A stretch of 64,000 bases of DNA from CAZDET01 sp964504335 (GTDB taxonomy: Bacteria; Bacteroidota; Bacteroidia; Chitinophagales; Saprospiraceae). The stretch is from positions 1-64,000 of the forward strand of contig CAZDET010000009.1 of NCBI GenBank assembly GCA_964504335.1, read 5' to 3'. Positions 52,317 to 61,181 of this stretch are shown in pieces; position 1 is the first letter of the stretch, and each line of letters starts with the position of its first letter. The translations under genes and the position numbers were made by a program. A model generated the notes under the pieces. The model was not told the DNA's origin. It searched no databases and saw only the letters and a program-made list of their open reading frames with translations.

Positions 52317-53660
52317 GTGAATTTACTCCAATCCTGCACGGCCTTTATTCGGGCGCACCGGCTCTTCGAGCCGCGCGACCGCTTGCTGGTGGCGTGTAGC
52401 GGCGGAGCCGATAGCGTAGCCCTTAGCTACGTGCTGGCGGAATTGGGATACGCGTTCGATTTGGCGCACTGCAATTTTCAGCTGCGCGGTGCGGAAAGCG
52501 ATGCCGACGCCACCTTCGTCGAGCAATTGGGGGCCGACCTCGGCGTTGAGGTCCATCAGACCCGCTTCGAAACCGCCGAGATCGCCGACCGAACCCCCGG
52601 TGCCTCCCTGCAGATGGTGGCACGTCGGCTGCGCTACGATTGGCTGGAATCGGTCCGCCAACGCTCCGCCTATGATTACCTCCTCACCGCTCACCATCTG
52701 GACGATAGCCTCGAAACCTTTTTGTTTAACTTTAGTCGCGGAGCTTCCCTGCGCGGACTGCGGGGCATTCCAGCCGTACACGGCCACATTCGGCGGCCCC
52801 TGCTGTGCGTCGACCGAACAGCCATTGAGGCCTTCCTGGCGGGAAACGAACTAGCCTACCGCACCGACAGCAGCAATGCCTCCCCGAAGTACGTGCGCAA
52901 TCGCATTCGCCACCACCTGGTTCCAGAATTAAGGAACTTAAATCCCGACCTCAGCCAAACCGTAGCCGATAATCTGGAACAACTCCAGCAGGCCTGGCTT
53001 ATGGTAGAGCGCTTCAGCGAAATGCAACGCGAACAACTCGTCGAATCCATTGATTCTCATACCTGGCAAATCGACCGGGCTAGGCTGCAAGACCTGGCCT
53101 TCGGAAAATACATGCTGTTTCTTTGGCTGGAGCCCCTGGGGTTTTCCTCCGAACAGGTTCGGCAGGCCCTCGAGGCCCGGGTGGGTACCTGGCTGACTAC
53201 GCAGACGCATCAGTTGCTCGTTCAACACGGGCACTTGTTGGTTCGCCGGTTGGAAGAACGAGCCGTCGATACCTTGCTGCTGCAAAGAGCGGATCGCCAG
53301 ATGTTGATATCGGAAGAGGAACGGCTGTATTGGAAGGAGGAAAACCGGAGCGCTCAATCATTAACGACCGCCCCCCGGATCGCCACGTTTGATGCCGATC
53401 GGATACAGTGGCCGCTGCGCCTGCGGCGCTGGCGGGCCGGAGACCGCTTTCAGCCCTTCGGAATGGAGGGCCGCAGCCGAAAGCTGCAGGACTTTTTCAC
53501 CGACCAAAAAATAGACCGCCTGGCCCGGGATCGCTGCTGGATCCTCGAAAACGGGAACGGCGAGATTATTTGGCTGGTCGGATATCGCATCGACCATCGA
53601 TACCGCGTGCGAGAAACGACGTCCCGGCTGCTCCGAATGGAACACCAATTCAACTCCTGA
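52317..53660 (+). CDS. tilS: tRNA(Ile)-lysidine synthase
   Basis: A 447-residue protein. The N-terminal PP-loop ATPase motif is SGGADSVAL (about 28-36), and the HCNFQLRGAESDADATFV stretch and AHHLDDSLETFLFN are conserved in TilS. The C-terminal domain has RRWRAGDRFQPFGMEGRSRK, typical of the TilS C-domain. It attaches lysine to C34 of the tRNA-Ile2 anticodon so that it reads AUA. The GTG start lies 4 bases after the lysC stop. Confidence 0.95.
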   Translation: MNLLQSCTAFIRAHRLFEPRDRLLVACSGGADSVALSYVLAELGYAFDLAHCNFQLRGAESDADATFVEQLGADLGVEVHQTRFETAEIADRTPGASLQMVARRLRYDWLESVRQRSAYDYLLTAHHLDDSLETFLFNFSRGASLRGLRGIPAVHGHIRRPLLCVDRTAIEAFLAGNELAYRTDSSNASPKYVRNRIRHHLVPELRNLNPDLSQTVADNLEQLQQAWLMVERFSEMQREQLVESIDSHTWQIDRARLQDLAFGKYMLFLWLEPLGFSSEQVRQALEARVGTWLTTQTHQLLVQHGHLLVRRLEERAVDTLLLQRADRQMLISEEERLYWKEENRSAQSLTTAPRIATFDADRIQWPLRLRRWRAGDRFQPFGMEGRSRKLQDFFTDQKIDRLARDRCWILENGNGEIIWLVGYRIDHRYRVRETTSRLLRMEHQFNS

Positions 53661-53704
53661 TAACGCGCGATTTTTTACACGTCAAACGTTCGAAAAAGAA
53701 CACT

Positions 53705-54160
53705 ATGGAAATCCAGCTCCATCTAGATACGCTGGTACCGAAACTCCGCCTCCAGAAAATCGATGGAACGCGATTCGTATTCGACCCTGTTCGGGAGAAG
53801 TGGATGGTGTTGGAACCCGAGGAATTTGTACGGCAGTTGGTCATTATTCACCTCATCGAGCAAATGGGGTACAACCGCAATCGGATCACCCTCGAACGCG
53901 GCTTCTGGCTGGGGGAGCGCTTCAAACGCTACGATGTTTTAGTTTTGGGGCCGGCACTTACTCCGTTCATGCTGATCGAATGCAAGGCGCCTCAGGTACC
54001 CGTCAATCAGGACACGTTCGAACAAATCGCTCGCTATAATCTTGAACAGCGGGTAGATCATCTGTTGGTAACTAACGGCCACCAATCGTACTGTTGCGCA
54101 ATCGATTACGAGGCCAAAAGCTTCACTTATCTGGACGGCCTGCCACCCTATCAACTGTGA
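53705..54160 (+). CDS. stand-alone HsdR N-terminal-like (PD-(D/E)XK) protein
   Basis: A 151-residue protein. The nuclease-type core is Asp77 (KRYDVLVLG) and Glu92-x-Lys94 (LIECKAPQ), the PD-(D/E)XK pattern of the HsdR N-terminal domain. A long frame extends upstream through tilS but it overlaps coding sequence; the ATG at 53705 with its own upstream gap is the sensible start. Such single-domain proteins are widespread in Bacteroidota and are not part of a restriction system here: no helicase, methylase or specificity gene is near. Function unknown. Confidence 0.85.
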   Translation: MEIQLHLDTLVPKLRLQKIDGTRFVFDPVREKWMVLEPEEFVRQLVIIHLIEQMGYNRNRITLERGFWLGERFKRYDVLVLGPALTPFMLIECKAPQVPVNQDTFEQIARYNLEQRVDHLLVTNGHQSYCCAIDYEAKSFTYLDGLPPYQL

Positions 54161-54246
54161 TTGATCTATATTCGTGCTTCATCGTTCATAACTTCCAGTG
54201 TCTTTAGTTTGTAAACTTTTGCGTCAAACTACTCGTAACAAAAAAT

Positions 54247-55197
54247 ATGAAAGCCAGGATCTTAATTATCGGCGCGAGCGGCCAGATCGGCACAGAATTA
54301 CAAATAGCCCTTCGCGCCCGCTACGGAACGGATCAGGTGGTTGCCTCAGATATTCGACTGCCCGATAACCCGGTCGATCCCTATCTCCAACTAGACGTAC
54401 TGGACCGCGATCGTTTAGCATCCGTTGTGGAAACGCATCAAATCGCGCAGATCTACCACTTGGCAGCTATCCTCTCGGCAAAAGGAGAGGAGCAACCCCT
54501 GCGATCCTGGAAAATCAATATGGACGGGTTGTTTAACGTGCTGGAAGTGAGTAAGGACCAAGGCATTCGGGTGTTTTTCCCTTCCTCGATTGCCGTTTTC
54601 GGCAGAGGGGTCAGCCAGCACCAAACGCCGCAACTATCTCCTCTCCATCCGACTACCGTCTACGGTATCAGCAAGGCGGCTGGAGAGAACTGGTGCCAGT
54701 ACTACTATGAAAAATACGGCCTCGATGTCCGCTCGTTGCGCTATCCCGGCATCATCGGCCCCGGTTTACCCGGAGGGGGAACTACGGATTACGCCGTCGA
54801 AATCTTCCATGCGGCAGTGCAGAGAACTACCTTCCGGTGCTTCCTGAGCCCCAATGCGCAATTGCCAATGATGTATATGTCGGATGCCATTCGGGCAACG
54901 ATTGAACTAATGGAGGCCTCCCCCGAGCAAATCCGGGAGCGCACGGCCTACAATTTGGCGGGCATGAATTTTCAGCCCGATGAATTGGTGGCAAGCATTC
55001 GCAAGCACGTGCCGGATTTTGAAGTGGAGTATGCACCCGATCATCGACAGGCTATCGCAGAAAGCTGGCCGCACAGCATCGACGATAGCGCCGCCCGGCG
55101 CGATTGGGGCTGGCAGCCCCGTATTGGCCTCGATGAGATGACCGAACTCATGCTTGAAAGGGTTCGGGAATACTACGCTGCGGCTACTCCCCACTAG
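54247..55197 (+). CDS. L-threonine 3-dehydrogenase-like NAD-dependent epimerase-family protein
   Basis: A 316-residue extended short-chain dehydrogenase. The nucleotide-binding motif is IIGASGQIGTEL (about 7-18). The catalytic tyrosine and lysine are in VYGISKAAGE (about 138-147). The stretch YPGIIGPGLPGGGTTDYAVE is characteristic of the UDP-galactose-epimerase-like L-threonine dehydrogenases known from Flavobacteria. It would oxidise threonine to 2-amino-3-ketobutyrate. Kbl is not adjacent. The 3' end overlaps the convergent lipoprotein gene by 14 bases. Confidence 0.85.
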   Translation: MKARILIIGASGQIGTELQIALRARYGTDQVVASDIRLPDNPVDPYLQLDVLDRDRLASVVETHQIAQIYHLAAILSAKGEEQPLRSWKINMDGLFNVLEVSKDQGIRVFFPSSIAVFGRGVSQHQTPQLSPLHPTTVYGISKAAGENWCQYYYEKYGLDVRSLRYPGIIGPGLPGGGTTDYAVEIFHAAVQRTTFRCFLSPNAQLPMMYMSDAIRATIELMEASPEQIRERTAYNLAGMNFQPDELVASIRKHVPDFEVEYAPDHRQAIAESWPHSIDDSAARRDWGWQPRIGLDEMTELMLERVREYYAAATPH

Positions 55198-55858
55198 GAA
55201 GCCGCTCCCAGGCATCGGTCCGTTGGATCATTGCCCCGAAAGAAATTACTTTTACCACTCCGGCTGCTGCCGAATAGGCGATAAGCTCGCCCGGGCCGTC
55301 GTAGGCCATCGCAGCGGCGTTCTTCACCACGTTGAGCTGTTCGTAGGTTTGCCCTTGCACGGTTGTATTTTTGGCGGTTCCGAATTGGTAGCTGCCGAAC
55401 TGCCCGCCGGGTATCTGCTGCTCAAATTCCAGGCTAGCAACCTCCGGCTGCGGAATCGGCCGTAGGGGAAGCGCTTTGGTGAATTGCCCGAATAGGATGC
55501 TTCTGCCGATGCGCCGCCGCTCGTACTGAATTTGCCCTTCCGCAATGCGCAGATGGTACGAAACGGGTTGGGGGGCCGATCGGTAGGCATCGCTGTGTGC
55601 CGAAATAGTTTCTTCGATCAGGAATACATCTGCTGCTACCTGATCGATGATCCGGGCTTCCAATGTGTCCGGTAACGTCTCGTAATTGCTGTCCGGCCCT
55701 ATCTTCTGCCGGTGCACGAAATAACTGCACTGCCCTACCGCCGGTCGATCAAAACGGATGTGTCCGTTGGTATCCGGAACTCCCGATTCGCCGTTCGGGG
55801 GTACTTTGCAAGCACAACAAGCGAGCACGATCAACGGCAGGTACAGGAGGTGGGGCAT
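55184..55858 (-). CDS. lipoprotein of unknown function
   Basis: A 224-residue protein with a lipoprotein signal (LIVLACCAC, several possible lipid-bearing cysteines around residues 14-17). The mature part has no known motif but includes a repeated Tyr/Phe-Gln pattern (FEQQIPGGQFGSYQFGTA). It is probably membrane-anchored in the periplasm. Its 3' end overlaps the threonine dehydrogenase gene by 14 bases on the other strand. It lies 51 bases from the gamma-glutamyltransferase gene and may be co-transcribed with it. Confidence 0.65.
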   Translation of the reverse strand: MPHLLYLPLIVLACCACKVPPNGESGVPDTNGHIRFDRPAVGQCSYFVHRQKIGPDSNYETLPDTLEARIIDQVAADVFLIEETISAHSDAYRSAPQPVSYHLRIAEGQIQYERRRIGRSILFGQFTKALPLRPIPQPEVASLEFEQQIPGGQFGSYQFGTAKNTTVQGQTYEQLNVVKNAAAMAYDGPGELIAYSAAAGVVKVISFGAMIQRTDAWERLPSGE

Positions 55859-55909
55859 GTTTGGTCGATTTGAAATTTAAAATCAAACGGAAAATGCCAC
55901 TCATTATTC

Positions 55910-57610
55910 TTACCACCCTGCCACATCATCATCCGGATTGCGCCAGTCGCCTACGGCGTGCAACCGACCATCGGGCAGACGGATAATGGCTTTGATGATG
56001 GCCATGCGGTTCACCTCGTGGAAAGTATGGCCCAATGCCTCCAGCGAATCGCGCACTGCCGGCGAGAGGGCTTCGCGTTCGATCTGGATGCGATCGGGTA
56101 GCCACTGGTGGTGAAAACGGGGTGCGTGGACGGCCGAATCGAGTGGCAAGCCAAATTCGAGCGTATTCATGACTACCTGAAACACCGCAGTAATGATAGT
56201 GGAGCCCCCCGGGGCGCCCAGCACGAGGTGGGTCGCACCGTTGTGCTCTACGATGGTAGGTGTCATGGAGCTAAGCATGCGCTTGCCGGGCTCGATGGCG
56301 TTGGCCTCCGCCCCGATCAGCCCAAACTGGTTAGGCACACCGGGTTTGGAGCTGAAGTCGTCCATTTCGTTGTTGAGGAAAAAGCCGGCTCCGTCTACCA
56401 CGACCTTACTGCCGTAGTTGGAGTTGATCGTGGTTGTCACGGAAACGGTTTGCCCCTCTTGATCGATGATGGAGGTATGAGTTGTTTCAAAGCTTTCCTT
56501 GCGCAGCTCGACGGGTCCGGAAGCCAGTTGTTGGCTGGCAGTCACTGAATCGATACGGAAGTCGGCCATCTGCGTGCGCAGGTAGTCGGTGTCGAGCAGG
56601 CTATCCACGGGTACGGGGTAAAAGTCCATATCGCCCAGGTAAGCGGCGCGGTCGGCATATACCCGGCGCATCGCCTCCGCCATCACATGTACCGATCGAG
56701 TAGAATGGAAGCCGGCGGTACGCAAATCGAAGGGTTCGACCAACTGCAGAAGCTGGCCCAGCGCCACGCCCCCACTGGAGGTAGGAGGCATCGACCAGAC
56801 GACATAGTCTCGGTAGGTCACCCGGATGGGGTCGCGCCAGGCGGCCTCGTAGTTGGCCAGATCGTCGAGGCTGATCAATCCGCCGCCCTGTTTCATTTCG
56901 GCGGCGATGAGCGCTGCCGTCTCCCCGGTGTAGAAGCCGGCTGCCTTCTGATCACGGATGCGTTCGAGGGTCGTTGCCAGCTCCGGTTGTCGCAATACCT
57001 GATTTGCCTCCCAGGCCCCTTCCCGTACGAAGGCGATGGAGGGATCGTTGAAGTCGAGAAATTGGTCCCGATACCGATTCAGGCGTTCGGCTTCGGTTTC
57101 TGAAATGGGAAATCCCTTCCGCGCCAAATCGATAGCCGGCTGCACCAACTCCCGCCACGGGAGGCGCCCGTAGCGGTCGTGGGCAGTGGCCAACCCGGCT
57201 ACGGTGCCCGGCACTCCGGATGCCAGATGGCCCTTGGTGCTGAGGCCCTCAATAATAGCTCCACTACTGTCGAGATACATGTCGCGGCCCGCCGCGCCGG
57301 GGGCTCGCTCGCGGTAGTCGAGTGCGGACACCGTTTCAGTGGAGTCGCGGATCATCATAAAGCCACCACCACCGATATTTCCGGCACGTGGAAAGACGAC
57401 GGCAATCGCAAACTGCACGGCTACCGCGGCGTCGACCGCATTTCCGCCCCGTTCGAGTACTTCCTTGCCAATATCCGAGGCCAGCGGATGAGGTGTTACA
57501 ACGGCCGCACGCTGGTACACGACGGATTTTTCGGCTTCGTAAGAAACCGGTTCTGTACGGCAGGCCAACAAAAAGAGTAGTCCAATGAGAGAGAGATTGC
57601 GAGCGATCAT
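55910..57610 (-). CDS. ggt: gamma-glutamyltransferase
   Basis: A 566-residue protein with a lipoprotein-like signal (GLLFLLACRTEP). The early VTPHPLASDIGKEVLERGGN and GGGGFMMIRD are typical of Ggt. The autocleavage nucleophile is Thr376 in ETTHTSIIDQEG, which would start the small subunit. A lid-loop region follows (GAGFFLNNEMDDFSSKPG). The enzyme hydrolyses or transfers gamma-glutamyl from glutathione in the periplasm. It ends with a short Asp-rich tail. The hairpin with A/T run just upstream (57700) belongs to another transcript. Confidence 0.94.
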   Translation of the reverse strand: MIARNLSLIGLLFLLACRTEPVSYEAEKSVVYQRAAVVTPHPLASDIGKEVLERGGNAVDAAVAVQFAIAVVFPRAGNIGGGGFMMIRDSTETVSALDYRERAPGAAGRDMYLDSSGAIIEGLSTKGHLASGVPGTVAGLATAHDRYGRLPWRELVQPAIDLARKGFPISETEAERLNRYRDQFLDFNDPSIAFVREGAWEANQVLRQPELATTLERIRDQKAAGFYTGETAALIAAEMKQGGGLISLDDLANYEAAWRDPIRVTYRDYVVWSMPPTSSGGVALGQLLQLVEPFDLRTAGFHSTRSVHVMAEAMRRVYADRAAYLGDMDFYPVPVDSLLDTDYLRTQMADFRIDSVTASQQLASGPVELRKESFETTHTSIIDQEGQTVSVTTTINSNYGSKVVVDGAGFFLNNEMDDFSSKPGVPNQFGLIGAEANAIEPGKRMLSSMTPTIVEHNGATHLVLGAPGGSTIITAVFQVVMNTLEFGLPLDSAVHAPRFHHQWLPDRIQIEREALSPAVRDSLEALGHTFHEVNRMAIIKAIIRLPDGRLHAVGDWRNPDDDVAGW

Positions 57611-57699
57611 ATCCTACGTACTGATGGGCGGGAAAGATAAGAAAGGTTGCCCATGTACAAGGCCGGAAAAGTGAGGCAGGCACAAGCTGAAAAAAAGAA

Positions 57700-57723
57700 A
57701 GCGCCATTAGACATAATGGCGCT
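57700..57723 (-). terminator. terminator on the minus strand
   Basis: AGCGCCATTA and TAATGGCGCT form a perfect 10-base stem with a 4-base loop; on the minus strand a T-rich TTCTTTTTTTC follows. No annotated minus-strand gene ends here, so it implies an unrecognised minus-strand transcript or termination of read-through from 58181. Confidence 0.65.
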
Positions 57724-57774
57724 TCCACTTAGGAAAATCTGTTGAAGGTTCGCTCTGAAAATCAACTCGGGTAT

Positions 57775-57939
57775 ATGTATGGTAGATACCCTGTGCGCCG
57801 AAAACGTTGCCTGGAGGGGAAAAAAAATTCAAAAAAAATAGATCAGAAATCGACCGACGACCAGACACCTACGGAAGTGAACCGTATTCTAAAAAAGGCG
57901 TCACATATTGGTCTAATTGCAAAGTTAGCTCTATATTGA
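57775..57939 (+). CDS. small basic protein (candidate)
   Basis: A 54-residue frame from the ATG at 57775 (a TTG at 57742 would give 65). It is very basic and starts MYGRYPVRRKRCLEGKKNSK, ending in a hydrophobic ILKKASHIGLIAKLALY. No family is recognised. A strong terminator follows 45 bases after the stop, which supports a real plus-strand transcript. Against it: weak upstream signals, runs of A that simply code for Lys, and an antisense TAACTTTG box inside. Moderate to low certainty. Confidence 0.35.
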   Translation: MYGRYPVRRKRCLEGKKNSKKIDQKSTDDQTPTEVNRILKKASHIGLIAKLALY

Positions 57940-57983
57940 AACCGATTTCTCGATAAAGAGCTAATCATAGGGATGACTTTTGG

Positions 57984-58018
57984 GCCCGAGCGAAGTGTAT
58001 TCGCCGGGCTTTTTTTAT
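57984..58018 (+). terminator. terminator on the plus strand
   Basis: GCCCG-A-GCGAA pairs with TTCGC-CGGGC (one bulged A, 5-base loop), followed by TTTTTTT. It is the only strong plus-strand terminator in this gap and lies 45 bases after the candidate small gene. Confidence 0.8.
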
Positions 58019-58180
58019 GCCCCTCCTATTTAGAAGGCGGGCAAGCCGCTCGCAGAGCAGTAGCATTTTTCTGGGGGATAGTTGAGGTACGAGGGGATGT
58101 ATAGCTCCATAACGGAAACTACCGCTAATATGGTATTTTTTTGCGGAAAAAAATGAAAAAAGCGCCGAAAAAGTAAGTTG
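58019..58180. other. intergenic, no gene seen
   Basis: AT-rich, with several A runs near 58136-58174. A minus-strand frame running through 58030-58272 is the shadow of the downstream gene and has no protein character. Confidence 0.5.
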
Positions 58181-58642
58181 TCAGGCCTTGTCCTTCTTTT
58201 TTTCGAGAAGAATACGCCCCCGTCGCCGTTTTTCGTGAAATGAATCGGAGCGCATTTCCTGCCAATAGCCATTGAGCGTACCGTCGTCGAAGGATCGTCG
58301 AAAGATCAGTTGATACTGTCGGTTGAAAGGCGGATAAAGATCGTTGTCCGTTGCTCCGCCAAACTTTACCTCACGCAGGCCCACGGACTGATCCTGATAG
58401 AGGAATCCTTCCAAATCCATAGCGATAATCCGCCTGCCGTCGAGGTGGACGTAAGAACGGCCCCAAAGCCGTTTCCCGTCGCGGTATAAAAATAGCTCAA
58501 AGGGGAGTCCCTGCTCGGATTGTATGCCGCCAATGGTGATCGTTCCCTCCCACTGCCCCTGGAGCGTGGCAGCCTGTGCGCAAACCGAGTGCGGTAGCAT
58601 CATGAATAGAAATAAAACCAGGCAGAGAAAGCGGATGATCAT
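58181..58642 (-). CDS. small secreted protein of unknown function
   Basis: A 153-residue protein with a signal peptide (LCLVLFLFMMLPHSVCAQ). The mature part has a beta-rich pattern beginning LQGQWEGTITIGG and including GKRLWGRSYVHLDGRRIIAM, similar to small lipocalin-like or DUF proteins exported by Bacteroidota, and ends in a highly basic KKRRRGR-type tail. I do not recognise a specific family. It is 51 bases downstream of the response regulator gene on the same strand and may share its transcript. Confidence 0.7.
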   Translation of the reverse strand: MIIRFLCLVLFLFMMLPHSVCAQAATLQGQWEGTITIGGIQSEQGLPFELFLYRDGKRLWGRSYVHLDGRRIIAMDLEGFLYQDQSVGLREVKFGGATDNDLYPPFNRQYQLIFRRSFDDGTLNGYWQEMRSDSFHEKRRRGRILLEKKKDKA

Positions 58643-58693
58643 AGGGTAAAGCGCGTTTAGAATGAAAGATAGGCAATTTGGTTCGATCTACTT

Positions 58694-59743
58694 CTAGTAA
58701 GGCAAGCTGCGCAGTTGATCCACTTTTAATATCCGAATCTGCCCCTGTTTGATATCGATCAAGGCATCTCGTTTGAACTCGGATAAGGTACGAATGACAC
58801 TTTCCTTGGCGGTGCCGATCATCCGGGCGAGATCTTCCCGGTGCAGGGTGAAGAAGGAACTACCGTGCTGATCGTAGTAGCGAACCAGTGCATTTGCCAC
58901 GCGTTTGCGGATACTGTCGTACGCCAGTTGGAGCAATTGCTCCTCCTTATCGACGACGTTTCCTGCCAACAACTTTATGAAAGATGCAGCCACATCGCGA
59001 TCGGTGTGTAATAGCTGGTAAAAATCCTGATCGCTGAGCAATTCCAATTCAGTAGGCTCGCTCGTTTGGGCGGCAAAGGGGTATTCCTGGCGAAGCAGCA
59101 AGGCCGTGTATCCAAAAAACTCTCCCTGTTCGACCTTGGTAATGACGTACTCCTTTCCGTGTTCGTTGGTTTTGTAGAGCAGAACCTGCCCGCTTCGCAC
59201 GCGATACAGATAATGCGGGTAGTCGTCTTCCTGAAAAATAATCTCGCGCCGTTCGTAGCGCCTCAGGCGCTGTTTTTCGCTCAGGTTGCGCAGGGTGCCG
59301 AGGCCGCGGGCGGCGTCGATCAGGGTTTGAACCGGCTCCTCGTTGCGGTTGCTGGCTTCGCGCAGATGCTGGCTCTTGCGCAGCCGCGTTTCAATGACTC
59401 CCAGCAGCTCATCCTTGTAGAAGGGCTTGGTGATGTAGTCATCGGCACCCAAATTCATGCCGCGGCGGATATCATCCTTCTCCGTTTTGGCCGTAAGAAA
59501 TACAAAGGGGATCGAAGCGGTAGCGGGTTTCTTAGCCAGAATATTCAGTACGCCAAAACCGTCTAGCTCCGGCATCATCACGTCGCACAGGATGAGATCT
59601 GGCGGGGTTTCCATAGCCTGCTGCACCCCTATCTTTCCGTCGGGGGCCGTCGCTACCTTATATCCGGACAGGGAGAGGATCTCTTCTAAATTTTCCCGCA
59701 CCTCTTCATTGTCTTCAATAATCAGAATCTGAGCGTTCGTCAT
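58694..59743 (-). CDS. response regulator with receiver, cNMP-binding and Crp/Fnr HTH domains
   Basis: A 349-residue fusion. The receiver (5-120) has the acidic IIEDNEE, phospho-acceptor Asp54 in LILCDVMMPELDG and Lys in YITKPFY. A cyclic-nucleotide-binding-like domain follows (about 155-265), starting ERREIIFQEDDYPHYLYRVR. The C-terminal Crp/Fnr HTH has LHREDLARMIGTAKESVIRT, where E-SVIR matches the Fnr/FixK recognition helix. The family's known roles include oxygen control. It lies 15 bases downstream of the PAS kinase gene and is its probable partner. Confidence 0.92.
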   Translation of the reverse strand: MTNAQILIIEDNEEVRENLEEILSLSGYKVATAPDGKIGVQQAMETPPDLILCDVMMPELDGFGVLNILAKKPATASIPFVFLTAKTEKDDIRRGMNLGADDYITKPFYKDELLGVIETRLRKSQHLREASNRNEEPVQTLIDAARGLGTLRNLSEKQRLRRYERREIIFQEDDYPHYLYRVRSGQVLLYKTNEHGKEYVITKVEQGEFFGYTALLLRQEYPFAAQTSEPTELELLSDQDFYQLLHTDRDVAASFIKLLAGNVVDKEEQLLQLAYDSIRKRVANALVRYYDQHGSSFFTLHREDLARMIGTAKESVIRTLSEFKRDALIDIKQGQIRILKVDQLRSLPY

Positions 59744-59758
59744 AGTGATGTTGAACTG

Positions 59759-61063
59759 TTAATCTGTACCCGAAAGGGGAAGGTGAACCGTAAAGATCGA
59801 TCCGACGCCGAGTGTACTTTCGAATTCGATGGACCCACCGAGCAAATCAACATAGCGGCGCACGATATGTAAGCCAAGTCCGGTACCTTTGATGTTTTCT
59901 ACATTGTGGGCCCGGAAAAACCGGGTAAAGAGGTGCTTCTGATCGGCTTCCGGAATACCGATGCCCTGGTCGATTACTCGCAGGATGCAGTTCTTTTCGT
60001 CGGCCGAAAGTTCTACGCGTACCAAGGAGTTTTCGACGGAGTATTTAATTGCATTCGAAAGTAGATTGAACAGAATATTGCGCAATAAATTGGGATCGAT
60101 CCGCCATTTTTCGGGACCTCCGAGATGGTGTAATTCGATTTGTTGACCGCTCTTCAATTGCACTCCGACCGACTCGATGATTTCCTGGCAAAATGCTTCG
60201 ATGGCGATATCCTGAAGCCGGGCCTGAATGTGTCCCTCTTCGAGCCGACTCAGCGACAGAAAGTCATTGAGGATGCTCGTCAAGGCGTGCACGGCCGACT
60301 TAATGCGATCGATGTGCCGTTGTTGTTTAGGCGCTTGCTCGGAGTTGGCCGCGTACATTTCTACCAATTCGACCGAGCTGAGCACGGTGCTCAACGGCGT
60401 GCGAAACTCATGGGAAGCCATACTGACAAATCGGCTTTTCAGTTCGCTTAGCTCCCGCTCCTTCTCCAGGGCGGACTGCAACTCTACTTCCCGCTTGCGG
60501 AGAGACGATTCGGCCTGTTGGCGCTGTTCCATTTCCTGTTCCAGCGAACGGTTGGTTTTGAGCAGGCGGTCGACGGCCATGGCCAGCGTCTCGGTGCGTT
60601 CTACCACCTTCTGCTCCAGCTCGCGGTTGAGCCGGAGGATTTTGGCTTCCGCGGCTTTTACATCGCTCAGGTCGTGGATGATTCCGGTGTAGCGCACCCG
60701 GCCCTCGAGATCGATTTTGCTTACGGCAAGGCGCAAGGGGAAGATGATTCCGTTTTTCTTCAGGCCACGAACTTCACGACCGATGCCGATGATGCGGGCT
60801 TCGCCCGTACGGTGATAACGGGCCACATACTCGTCGTGCTCGGAGTGGTAAGGCTCCGGCATGAGCATTTTAATGTTTTTTCCGATCACTTCTTCGGCTT
60901 TGTAGCCGAATAGGGTGGCAGCCGCCGGGTTGATTGTCTCGATTGTTGCCTGCTGATCGATTACAATGATGCCGTCGATTGCCGACTCAATCAGCGCTTC
61001 TAACTGAAGCGCGGCTTCCTTTAACCTAGAAGTATCAGTCGTTCCGAGAGATTCATTACTCAT
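59759..61063 (-). CDS. FixL-like PAS sensor histidine kinase
   Basis: A 434-residue soluble kinase. The PAS domain (about 20-135) closely follows FixL: KMLMPEPYHSEHDEYVARYH contains His76 at the position of the FixL haem ligand His200, Arg82 corresponds to FixL Arg206, and Arg96 in IIGIGREVRG corresponds to Arg220, with identical spacing. A coiled coil leads to the phospho-acceptor His218 in VSMASHEFRTPLS; the ATPase has LLSNAIKYS and GTGLGLHIV. It is likely a haem-bound oxygen sensor (inference). It lacks membrane segments. Its probable partner is encoded 15 bases downstream. Confidence 0.92.
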   Translation of the reverse strand: MSNESLGTTDTSRLKEAALQLEALIESAIDGIIVIDQQATIETINPAAATLFGYKAEEVIGKNIKMLMPEPYHSEHDEYVARYHRTGEARIIGIGREVRGLKKNGIIFPLRLAVSKIDLEGRVRYTGIIHDLSDVKAAEAKILRLNRELEQKVVERTETLAMAVDRLLKTNRSLEQEMEQRQQAESSLRKREVELQSALEKERELSELKSRFVSMASHEFRTPLSTVLSSVELVEMYAANSEQAPKQQRHIDRIKSAVHALTSILNDFLSLSRLEEGHIQARLQDIAIEAFCQEIIESVGVQLKSGQQIELHHLGGPEKWRIDPNLLRNILFNLLSNAIKYSVENSLVRVELSADEKNCILRVIDQGIGIPEADQKHLFTRFFRAHNVENIKGTGLGLHIVRRYVDLLGGSIEFESTLGVGSIFTVHLPLSGTD

Positions 61064-61181
61064 GAATACTGCGTTCGGTTAAAGGTAATAAAGCCCGGGC
61101 AATTCCAAAAAGCGGCAGAATCATTCGTTGGAATGACAAACCTCACCAGATACAGCCGCAAATACTTAGAAATTTACTGCG

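Noticed and set aside
57700..57930. Possible 6S RNA or other known ncRNA on the minus strand
   Set aside because: Promoter-like box and terminator exist, but long internal T runs and no recognisable conserved structure, so no family was assigned.
58030..58272. 80-codon minus-strand frame before the secreted unknown gene end
   Set aside because: Overlaps the real gene in another frame; no start context or conserved features.
61121..61136. Small palindrome TCATTC-GTTG-GAATGA upstream of the PAS kinase
   Set aside because: Arms of six bases are too short to distinguish from chance; noted only because it lies in the same promoter region as the larger palindrome.
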